Below, one piece after another: positions 16,344 to 23,378 of a stretch of DNA of 57,565 bases. Under the pieces are notes generated by a model. That model did no database searches. It was given only the letters and a program-made list of their open reading frames with translations, and was not told the DNA's origin. The first letter of the stretch is position 1. Every line of letters begins with the position of its first letter. This DNA comes from Lachnospiraceae bacterium UBA7205 (GTDB lineage Bacteria; Bacillota; Clostridia; Lachnospirales; Lachnospiraceae). The translations under genes were made by a program, and so were the position numbers. The stretch covers positions 1-57,565 of the forward strand of contig DKUL01000020.1 in the NCBI GenBank assembly GCA_002490665.1, read 5' to 3'.

Positions 16344-16372
16344 TTGTCATTATCCAAATCATATAATATGAT
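16344..16372 (+). promoter_or_regulatory. possible promoter of the unknown plus-strand gene
   Basis: TTGTCA (16344-16349), 17 bp, then TATGAT (16367-16372). If used it would give a leader of about 175 nt before the ATG at 16556. A weaker alternative is TTGTGC-16-TATAAA ending at 16416. Confidence 0.45.
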
Positions 16373-16555
16373 AGATTTAGCTGACAATTTGTGCTTATTT
16401 TTTTAGGAGCTATAAAGAAATTGCATTGCAATATTGCGCAATCGGCGACATAGGCAAGCAGGATTGTAAAGTTATTTATTTATAGATCCTCAGATAATGT
16501 GACTGTGTAAAACCAGGACAGTTACAGCGAAATATCGGAAAAAGGGAGACGCAAA
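16373..16555 (+). other. long untranslated region, no gene seen
   Basis: The 16160-16555 interval holds no open reading frame. Apart from the two promoters, it contains the inverted-repeat-like stretch TTGCATTGCAATATTGCGCAA at 16421-16441 and an AT-rich tract. I looked for cyclic-di-GMP, SAM and purine riboswitch cores and saw none. A good ribosome site (AAGGGAG) ends it. Confidence 0.5.
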
Positions 16556-17098
16556 ATGAAGGAGAGTTTTGAATTTGAAGGCACTTCAACCGGTGAATAC
16601 CGTGGTGGTCTCTACGTAATGTACTGTGGCAAGGAATATCCCGCCATGTATCTTGGCGTTGGACGTTTCGTACTTTATTCTGATGTTGCTGATGAAAACT
16701 TTACATTTCCAACCAAGGACGGAAGGTATTTGCTGCAGACTGATTTGCGCGATGAAAACCTGACACGCGCAAGTGAGATACGTATGGTAGGCATTGTTCA
16801 GAAATGTTATGAGAGTGTGATGATACGCAACATTCTCAAAGAAGGCATTATTGTTTCCACGCAGAATCCACGGCTCGGCTTTGAACTCGGATTGCAGCCT
16901 GTAAAGGAGCTTGGCTTTACGGGACTTGTGGACAGGAAAATTCTGCTTGGCATTTATGAGGAGCGCGACTATCTGTGGAATCCCACGCTTGGCATCTGTT
17001 CGACACTTTGCCAGGTTACTGGTACGAAGGACAAAGACTCATGGTTCGTTGGGAGCGACCGCATGACTCAACTCTATGTGATGGAATCCCCAAAGTAA
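16556..17098 (+). CDS. conserved-looking protein of unknown function
   Basis: A 180-aa soluble protein with no signal peptide or membrane segment. AAGGGAG precedes the ATG by 7 nt, and a strong bidirectional terminator follows the stop. The sequence is mixed alpha/beta, with aromatic-rich strands in the first third (YRGGLYVMYCGKEYPAMYL) and charged helices in the middle. I do not recognise a family. It is isolated: divergent from pilT and convergent with htpG, with a long untranslated leader that suggests post-transcriptional control. Confidence 0.75.
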   Translation: MKESFEFEGTSTGEYRGGLYVMYCGKEYPAMYLGVGRFVLYSDVADENFTFPTKDGRYLLQTDLRDENLTRASEIRMVGIVQKCYESVMIRNILKEGIIVSTQNPRLGFELGLQPVKELGFTGLVDRKILLGIYEERDYLWNPTLGICSTLCQVTGTKDKDSWFVGSDRMTQLYVMESPK

Positions 17099-17120
17099 GA
17101 AATGTGTAAAAGGGAATAAA

Positions 17121-17157
17121 AATAACGATTCAACATTTTTCCGGTTGAATCGTTATT
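17121..17157. terminator. bidirectional terminator
   Basis: A 14-bp perfect stem (AATAACGATTCAAC at 17121-17134 with 17144-17157) and a 9-nt loop. TTTTT follows on the plus strand and TTTTTATT on the minus strand. It serves both the unknown plus-strand gene and htpG. Confidence 0.9.
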
Positions 17158-17166
17158 TTTATGCGC

Positions 17167-17200
17167 ATCGAGTAGGGAAAGCCTTCCCTACTCGATTTTA
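17167..17200. terminator. second hairpin between convergent genes
   Basis: A 13-bp stem (17167-17179 with 17184-17196) and a 4-nt loop, with TTTTAT after it on the plus strand. It lies 21 nt past the htpG stop and is the first hairpin met by the htpG transcript. Confidence 0.75.
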
Positions 17201-17216
17201 TCATTATTTGCGGGTC

Positions 17217-19340
17217 CTATTTTGTCAGGAGCATCATGATCCGGTTGCTTCTGTCAATAAACTTCGTCATGGCTTCCGGCTGCAGCGGCGCCTGCTGAAT
17301 CAGTGCAAGGTCATAAAGCTGCTCGCAGATGATATCGACATTCTCACCTGTCTGGTTGTCAAGCACATACGCCACCAGCTTGTTGTTGGCATTGAGGATA
17401 AGCGTCTCGCCCTCCCTGCCCATCATGCCCATATCCATGCCCGGCATCGCGTACATCTTCATCATATCCTGCATTCTGCGTGATTCCTCGGAAACCGTAA
17501 TCATTGAGGCGATGTCCTCATTCTTGAGTTTTTCCACCTTCACGGTTATCTTGTCATTCTTGACAGCCTTCTTGAATACTTCCGATATCTCCTCGCTCTT
17601 CTTTGTAAGCTCCTCATCCTCCTTCTCGGAATTGGTGTCCTTGAAGGTGTCTGTCAAATCGGCGTCAATACGCGCAAACTTAATGCCCTCGTTCTTGGAC
17701 TCAAGCTGTGACACGAACGGCTGGTCAATCTTGTCAGGAAGCACGACCGCGTCCATATTTGCCTTCTTGAACATGTTCACATACTGGCTCTGCTGTACAA
17801 GGTCTGTCACATAGTAGATAATCTTTTCCTTTTTCTCTTCATCTCCGGCAGGGCTGTCTGCTGTCTCCCCATCCTTGTCGACAACCTCGGCTTCCACCTT
17901 TTCCCCCGTCTCGGCATCTGTCGCTGAAGCCTCGTTACTGTCCGCCGCATCGGCCTGCACCTCATCCGGGTCAGTCTTTTTCACTTCAAGGCACTCCGGA
18001 AGCGTCAGGTACTTGCCGTCAAGGTTCTTGAACAGGATATAATCGGTCATCTTCTCGCAGAACTTGTCATCCTTTAAGCAGCCAAACTTGATAAACGGAC
18101 TGATGTCATCCCAGTACTTCTCGTAATTTTCCTTGTCCGTCTTGCACATGCCTGAAAGCTTGTCGGCAACCTTCTTGGTAATGTACTCGCTAATCTTGGT
18201 GACAAACCCATCATTCTGCAACGCGCTTCTTGACACGTTCAGCGGCAGGTCAGGGCAGTCAATGACACCCTTTAACAGCAGCAGGAACTCCGGAATGACT
18301 TCCTTGATATTGTCCGCGATAAATACCTGGTTGTTGTAAAGCTTGATTGTCCCCTCAATCGACTCATACTCCATGTTGATTTTCGGGAAATAAAGGATTC
18401 CCTTCATGTTAAACGGATAATCCATGTTCAGGTGAATCCAGAACAGCGGCTCCTTGTAGTCCGCAAATACCTTGCGGTAAAATTCAATGTACTCTTCCTT
18501 TGTGCACTCATTGGGATGCTTCGCCCAGAGCGGATGTGTCTCATTCAGGGGAACAGGGCGCTTTTTAATCTTGAGCTTCGTGACCTTTTCCTTGGTCGGC
18601 TCCGCGCCGTCCTCACCCGGTACTTCTTTCTCCTCCTCGAGTGTCTCTACGACAACATCATCCTCCCGCTTATCCTCCGGGTCAATTGTCTCAAACTCCT
18701 CAGGGGCATTTGCCTTCTCGAGGTAAATCTCATACGGCATGAACGAACAGTATTTCTTGATGACTTCCCTTGCCTTGTATTCATTGCAGAACTCAAGGCA
18801 GTCCTCATTGATGAACAGTGTAATCTCCGTCCCGACTGCCGTCCTGTCGCCGTCGGTCATGACAAACTCCGTGCCGCCGTCGCATTCCCAGTGTACCGGC
18901 ACTGCACCTTCCTTGTAAGAAAGCGTGTCGATATGCACCTCGTCCGCCACCATGAACGCCGAGTAAAAACCAAGTCCGAAATGGCCGATAATCTGGTCGT
19001 CATTCGCCTTGTCCTTGTACTTTTCAATGAAATCCGTTGCACCCGAGAATGCAATCTGATTGATATACTCCTCGACCTCCTCAGCTGTCATGCCAAGTCC
19101 GGTATCGATGAACTTGAGTGTCTTTTTCTCCGGATTGACAATGATATGGATATCCTTCTTTACATCCTCCGGATACTCGTACTCGCCCATCATTTCCAGC
19201 TTCTTGAGCTTGGTGATGGCATCACATCCGTTTGAAATGAGTTCCCTGTAGAATATGTCGTGGTCCGAATATAACCACTTCTTAATAATCGGGAAAATAT
19301 TATCGCTGTTGATTGACAAGCTTCCGCGCTTCTCTGCCAT
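17217..19340 (-). CDS. htpG: Hsp90-family chaperone HtpG
   Basis: A 707-aa ATP-dependent chaperone. The N-terminus GSLSINSDNIFPIIKKWLYS and ATPase motifs ELISNGCDAITK, DTGLGMT and IGHFGLGFYSAFMVAD are intact. The protein is longer than a typical HtpG (about 620 aa). There is a charged acidic/lysine stretch near 217-260 between the N and middle domains, like the linker of eukaryotic Hsp90, and a second acidic insertion near 450-507. The frame is open from a GTG at 19349, but the ATG at 19340 gives the family N-terminus. Upstream are a sigma-A promoter and a perfect CIRCE element, so HrcA repression and heat induction are expected. Confidence 0.96.
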   Translation of the reverse strand: MAEKRGSLSINSDNIFPIIKKWLYSDHDIFYRELISNGCDAITKLKKLEMMGEYEYPEDVKKDIHIIVNPEKKTLKFIDTGLGMTAEEVEEYINQIAFSGATDFIEKYKDKANDDQIIGHFGLGFYSAFMVADEVHIDTLSYKEGAVPVHWECDGGTEFVMTDGDRTAVGTEITLFINEDCLEFCNEYKAREVIKKYCSFMPYEIYLEKANAPEEFETIDPEDKREDDVVVETLEEEKEVPGEDGAEPTKEKVTKLKIKKRPVPLNETHPLWAKHPNECTKEEYIEFYRKVFADYKEPLFWIHLNMDYPFNMKGILYFPKINMEYESIEGTIKLYNNQVFIADNIKEVIPEFLLLLKGVIDCPDLPLNVSRSALQNDGFVTKISEYITKKVADKLSGMCKTDKENYEKYWDDISPFIKFGCLKDDKFCEKMTDYILFKNLDGKYLTLPECLEVKKTDPDEVQADAADSNEASATDAETGEKVEAEVVDKDGETADSPAGDEEKKEKIIYYVTDLVQQSQYVNMFKKANMDAVVLPDKIDQPFVSQLESKNEGIKFARIDADLTDTFKDTNSEKEDEELTKKSEEISEVFKKAVKNDKITVKVEKLKNEDIASMITVSEESRRMQDMMKMYAMPGMDMGMMGREGETLILNANNKLVAYVLDNQTGENVDIICEQLYDLALIQQAPLQPEAMTKFIDRSNRIMMLLTK

Positions 19341-19419
19341 TAAAATCACATTCCTTTCTCTTTGTTAATTAGCTTTGCTGTATGAACGCCATGATTTCAT
19401 ACCATCTTGTCTGATAGAT

Positions 19420-19448
19420 AGTTTAATACCCTGCAAAATAAAAGTCAA
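19420..19448 (-). promoter_or_regulatory. sigma-A promoter of htpG
   Basis: Minus-strand TTGACT (19443-19448), a 17-bp spacer and TAAACT (19420-19425). The CIRCE element starts 7 bp upstream of the -35. Confidence 0.7.
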
Positions 19449-19455
19449 GAGAAAA

Positions 19456-19482
19456 TTAGCACTCGATTCGCTCGAGTGCTAA
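19456..19482. promoter_or_regulatory. CIRCE element (HrcA operator)
   Basis: A perfect TTAGCACTC (19456-19464), a 9-nt spacer and GAGTGCTAA (19474-19482): the exact consensus of the HrcA-bound heat-shock operator. It lies upstream of htpG and downstream of the foldase gene on the same strand, so htpG is the controlled gene. Confidence 0.95.
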
Positions 19483-19517
19483 TAATTAATGATTTGTTTA
19501 TACTTTTCATATATATT

Positions 19518-20591
19518 TTATGCAGAAAACAGCTCCTTGTATATTTCGAAAAAGCTGCTTGTGGTCACGGTGTCATCCTCCAGAAACCCGACAGAATCCC
19601 ACAGCTTCTGGTTGAGGTTCCTTGTCAGTCCGCCCACAAAGCCGGAATACTCCTCATTAAACACCTCTTTCCTGCGCTGCTCCACTATCTTTACTTTATT
19701 TCTGTCTGTCTCGTCCTTGTCAAAGGTACTGATGCATTTAATGATATGATAGCCATGTTCCGATTCCACAATGCCGCTTATTTCATCCGTTCCCAGATTA
19801 AACGCGGCTTCCTCGAACGCCGGCTCCATTGTCCCCTTTCCGAACGAGTAGGAGGGATTGTTATCCTCGCTGTACTCTGCAATGAGTCCCATAAATTCCT
19901 CCCCTTCCCTTGCTTTTGTCAGTGCCTCGCTTGCACGCCGGTACGCCTCTTTTCTGCCCTCCTCCGAATAGGGCACGCGCTCTCCCTGGTCATTGAGTGA
20001 ATAGGTTTTTATCAAAATATGCTGTACGGTAATCGTCCGCGCCTCATCATCACTGATTTCAGGATTGATGTCCGCAATTAAATACTGGTAAACCTTTCCG
20101 GCAAGTGCGTACTCCTCATACATCCTGCACAGCAGCTTTTCATCTGTCTTCAGCAGTTCACGCTCCTTGTCATTCAGCGACTCATAATAGATCTGCGCCG
20201 CCCTGGCTGCATTATCCAGCTCGGTGTCAGACAATGTTATCCCATATTTCCCCGCAAGCAGGTTCATTGCCTTGATGCGGGCAAGTCTTGCAAGCACCGT
20301 TTCCTTTATGTTTGCCTCGAGCGTCTCCCCATTGTAGGAAGCCTGCCAGATCTGGCTGCCGAGCGCCTGTTCATACTGGTTCTTCGTGTTAGTCAGGTAA
20401 ACCATGATTTCCGGAAGCGTGCAGGAAATCTCATCAATGCGGAACACCTCATCCTTGCCAAAGCCTGTTGTGAGTACAATTTTCGTCCTTTTATATTCGC
20501 CGTTTTGCAGCCCGCAGCCCGTCGGCAGCACAAGGACTGCCGCAACGACAGCCGCCAGCCATAAAAATGCCTTTTTATGATAATATTTCAT
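19518..20591 (-). CDS. PPIC-type peptidyl-prolyl isomerase lipoprotein (PrsA/SurA-like)
   Basis: A 357-aa extracytoplasmic foldase. A basic start (MKYYHKK), a hydrophobic stretch and LPTGC form a lipoprotein-like signal (proline at -3 is not ideal for the lipobox). A helical chaperone region follows, then a parvulin domain (ITVQHILIKT, FMGLIAEYSED, FGKGTMEPAFEEAAFNL, ESEHGYHIIKC) near residues 205-310. It probably folds exported proteins at the membrane-wall interface. The frame opens at 20645, but GGGGAG eight nt before the ATG at 20591 and the signal peptide fix the start. Same strand as htpG, but htpG has its own promoter. Confidence 0.88.
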   Translation of the reverse strand: MKYYHKKAFLWLAAVVAAVLVLPTGCGLQNGEYKRTKIVLTTGFGKDEVFRIDEISCTLPEIMVYLTNTKNQYEQALGSQIWQASYNGETLEANIKETVLARLARIKAMNLLAGKYGITLSDTELDNAARAAQIYYESLNDKERELLKTDEKLLCRMYEEYALAGKVYQYLIADINPEISDDEARTITVQHILIKTYSLNDQGERVPYSEEGRKEAYRRASEALTKAREGEEFMGLIAEYSEDNNPSYSFGKGTMEPAFEEAAFNLGTDEISGIVESEHGYHIIKCISTFDKDETDRNKVKIVEQRRKEVFNEEYSGFVGGLTRNLNQKLWDSVGFLEDDTVTTSSFFEIYKELFSA

Positions 20592-20812
20592 GATATTGTC
20601 TCCCCATACCTTATAATACATCAACTTTATCAGATTTTCATACACACCGCAATATCTTTTTGCAGGCGATGTCGTATCCGGTGCATAGATATTCTACTGC
20701 CGCATATATTGAATTACGTCCGCAATGTAAATAATGCTGTGTTTTTTATTGAAATACCTGCATTATTTGTATAAAAAACTCGAATAAATTTATGGAATAA
20801 TCTATTTATTTT

Positions 20813-20821
20813 TGCTATAAT
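20813..20821 (+). promoter_or_regulatory. extended -10 promoter of the MBOAT gene
   Basis: TGCTATAAT at 20813-20821 is a perfect extended -10 (TGnTATAAT); the -35 region is poor. The start codon is 62 nt downstream. Confidence 0.6.
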
Positions 20822-20882
20822 ATTTTATGCGGTTGACATAGATTCAGCCGTCATCCTACATCATGAGTTATGGGGGAACATC

Positions 20883-22301
20883 ATGGTTTTTAGCAGCTTA
20901 CTATTTATATTTGTATTTTTGCCGGTCTTTCTGGTTTTATATTATATACTGCCCGCCAAAAGCCGCAACTTTCTTCTGCTGACAGGAAGCATCCTGTTTT
21001 ACAGCTTTGGCGAGCCTTATTACCTATTTCTGATACTCTGCTCCATCATCGTAAACTTCCTTCTTGGACTGGGCATCGAAAATTTCAAGGACAGAAGCTT
21101 TGAAAAAAACACATTGCTGGTTCTGTCCCTTATGTACAACTTTGGCTTTTTACTTTTTTTCAAATACACGAATTTTTTTATAGAAAACATCAACGCGCTC
21201 CTTCGGATTCTGGATATTCACTGGCGGTTTTATACCCTTAACATAACATTGCCGCTCGGCATCAGCTTTTACACGTTCCAGATTGTGTCCTATGTCATAG
21301 ATGTGTATCTTGGAAAAACCGAAGCGGACAAATCACTCGTGAGTCTCGGTGCATACCTGTGTATGTTTCCGCAGCTTATCGCCGGCCCGATTGTCGTGTA
21401 TTCCGATATCCGCGATGCGTTAAAGGAACGGACGATTTCCGCTGCCGGTCTTGACAATGGGCTGAAGACCTTTATCGTCGGGCTTGGTTACAAGGTCATT
21501 ATCGCGAACCGTATCGGTACCTTGTGGAACGAGGTGTGTACCATTGGTTTTGAGAGTATCTCCACACCGCTTGCATGGCTTGGCACCTTCGCTTACTCCA
21601 TGCAGCTGTATTTTGACTTTTGCGGTTATTCCATGATGGCGGTCGGTCTGGGTGAGATGCTCGGCTTCCATATGCCTGCAAACTTCAGGCATCCTTATAT
21701 GGCGCGGAGCGTCACGGACTTCTGGCGCAGATGGCACATTACGCTTGGCGCATGGTTCCGGGAGTACGTCTATATCCCGCTTGGCGGAAACCGCAAGGGA
21801 AAAACCCGCATGATGATGAATCTGTTTGTTGTATGGTTCCTTGTAGGATTCTGGCATGGCGCAGCATGGAATTTTATCCTGTGGGGACTTTTTATCTTTA
21901 TGCTGCAGATAATAGAAAAAAATCTGACACTGCGATGGCTGAACGCTGACAACATTTTTGCAAAGATATTTTCCCACACATATATGTTTTTTTACATTCT
22001 CGTAAGCTGGACGCTCTTTGCAATCAGTGATTTTCACGACCTTGGCGTATACCTGACACGCCTGTTTCCTTTTGTTGACACAGGCAGAAATATTCACTTC
22101 TCTGATTTTACGGGATATGCGTCGACCTATGCGCCGCTGCTTATCGCCTGCATTATATTTGCCACTGATTATCCCGAAAAGCTGTTTGACAGACTGCGCG
22201 GCAGATTCCTGGGAATTGTCGTATCGCTTGTTATTTTTTGGGTTTCTGTATATTATTTATCCATTGGAATCAATAATCCGTTTTTATACTTCCGTTATTG
22301 A
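20883..22301 (+). CDS. MBOAT membrane O-acyltransferase (AlgI/DltB type)
   Basis: A 472-aa polytopic protein that moves acyl groups across the membrane to an extracellular polymer. About ten hydrophobic helices are visible. The cytoplasmic loop RHPYMARSVTDFWRRWHITLG and the motif FWHGAAWNFILWG with the catalytic histidine are characteristic of AlgI-like members. GGGGGA precedes the ATG. It is followed 77 nt later by a membrane-anchored SGNH protein, the usual partner that completes transfer. Together they likely acetylate an exopolysaccharide or wall polymer; the acceptor is unknown. Confidence 0.93.
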   Translation: MVFSSLLFIFVFLPVFLVLYYILPAKSRNFLLLTGSILFYSFGEPYYLFLILCSIIVNFLLGLGIENFKDRSFEKNTLLVLSLMYNFGFLLFFKYTNFFIENINALLRILDIHWRFYTLNITLPLGISFYTFQIVSYVIDVYLGKTEADKSLVSLGAYLCMFPQLIAGPIVVYSDIRDALKERTISAAGLDNGLKTFIVGLGYKVIIANRIGTLWNEVCTIGFESISTPLAWLGTFAYSMQLYFDFCGYSMMAVGLGEMLGFHMPANFRHPYMARSVTDFWRRWHITLGAWFREYVYIPLGGNRKGKTRMMMNLFVVWFLVGFWHGAAWNFILWGLFIFMLQIIEKNLTLRWLNADNIFAKIFSHTYMFFYILVSWTLFAISDFHDLGVYLTRLFPFVDTGRNIHFSDFTGYASTYAPLLIACIIFATDYPEKLFDRLRGRFLGIVVSLVIFWVSVYYLSIGINNPFLYFRY

Positions 22302-22378
22302 TTTCCTTATGCGGCCGGCACAACACGCACGGCAGGTTCCATCTGTCGTGCGTATGACTGACAACTAGGAGGCTTGTC

Positions 22379-23335
22379 ATGAAAGACATCAAAAACTATA
22401 CCTTACTTTTTTTAATCATACTGTCCGCCATCGCGTTCAGTATTCTGGGACACTACTGGAACATCCAGTACTATCAAGGCGAAAATGCCTACACCTTGTC
22501 TGCCCCTCCCCTGGCAACCGCCATGAAAGGGATACACGACAAATTATACTTTGCTGACTATGCCAGCCTTATCGCCGGTTATTCGGTAAACAACCTGAAC
22601 ATTCTGGCGGCATCTGCCTTGGTTGAACCAGAGGCCGAGACCAGCTCGCAGCTTTCCTCGGAGATTACGGCAGGTGTCCTGGAAATTCCGGATGGCAAGG
22701 ACGCAAAGGCGGCTGCCCTGCCGGAACAGCCACAGACCTACGATTTTACAACCGCGACGGATAAGTACTTTCAGGATGCCTGCTTTATCGGCGACTCCCG
22801 CACTGTCGGCATCAGTGCATACGCCGGAATTGAGAACGCGGTTTTTCTGTGCAAGACATCCCTTACCATCTACGATTATGAAAAGCCAAAAATAACGTAC
22901 AATGACGAAAAAAAATCCGTCCACGATATCCTTACGGAGCAGCAGTTTGGTAAAATCTACCTGATGGTCGGCATCAACGAATGCGGGACAGGAACGGCAC
23001 AAAGCTTTTTTGAGCATTACCGGGATGTTGTCAATGACATCCGGAAGCTGCAGCCCGACGCGCTGATTTTCATTCAGGGAAACCTGTTTATCACCGAAAA
23101 GAAATCCAGCGAGGGCACAGCCATCACGAATGAAAACATTGCGGAAAGAAACGCATTGATTGCCACGCTTGCCAACCAGAAGGATATCTTCTACATTGAC
23201 ATTAACGAAAGCAGTCTCTGTGAGGACGGCGCCCTTGTATCAGACTATACGTGGGACCAGGTACATATCAAGGCACAGTACTATCCAATCTGGAAAGACT
23301 TTCTGCTCAACCACGCCATTATCCCGGACAAATAG
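22379..23335 (+). CDS. membrane-anchored SGNH-fold acyl-transfer partner
   Basis: A 318-aa protein with one N-terminal membrane helix (residues 8-24) and an extracellular SGNH/GDSL domain. Catalytic blocks are visible: CFIGDSRTVG (serine nucleophile), MVGINECG (in place of the usual GxND block) and WDQVHIK (Asp-His). The fold serves O-acetyltransferases and esterases. It is preceded by AGGAGG and lies directly after the MBOAT gene on the same strand, so it probably accepts acyl groups from that enzyme and places them on a polysaccharide. A shared terminator with clpB follows the stop. Confidence 0.85.
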   Translation: MKDIKNYTLLFLIILSAIAFSILGHYWNIQYYQGENAYTLSAPPLATAMKGIHDKLYFADYASLIAGYSVNNLNILAASALVEPEAETSSQLSSEITAGVLEIPDGKDAKAAALPEQPQTYDFTTATDKYFQDACFIGDSRTVGISAYAGIENAVFLCKTSLTIYDYEKPKITYNDEKKSVHDILTEQQFGKIYLMVGINECGTGTAQSFFEHYRDVVNDIRKLQPDALIFIQGNLFITEKKSSEGTAITNENIAERNALIATLANQKDIFYIDINESSLCEDGALVSDYTWDQVHIKAQYYPIWKDFLLNHAIIPDK

Positions 23336-23336
23336 T

Positions 23337-23378
23337 AAAAAATAAGATGGAAGGCTAATGCCTTCCATCTTATTTTTT
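23337..23378. terminator. bidirectional terminator overlapping the clpB stop
   Basis: A 19-bp stem (23337-23355 with 23360-23378) around a TAAT loop, with A/T tails on both sides. The clpB stop codon (23370-23372) lies inside the stem, and the SGNH gene ends 2 nt before it. Confidence 0.92.

Noticed and set aside
16430..16490. Cyclic-di-GMP riboswitch before the 180-aa gene
   Set aside because: GGCGACATAGGCAAGCAGG looked suggestive, but the conserved GEMM core and paired stems are not there.
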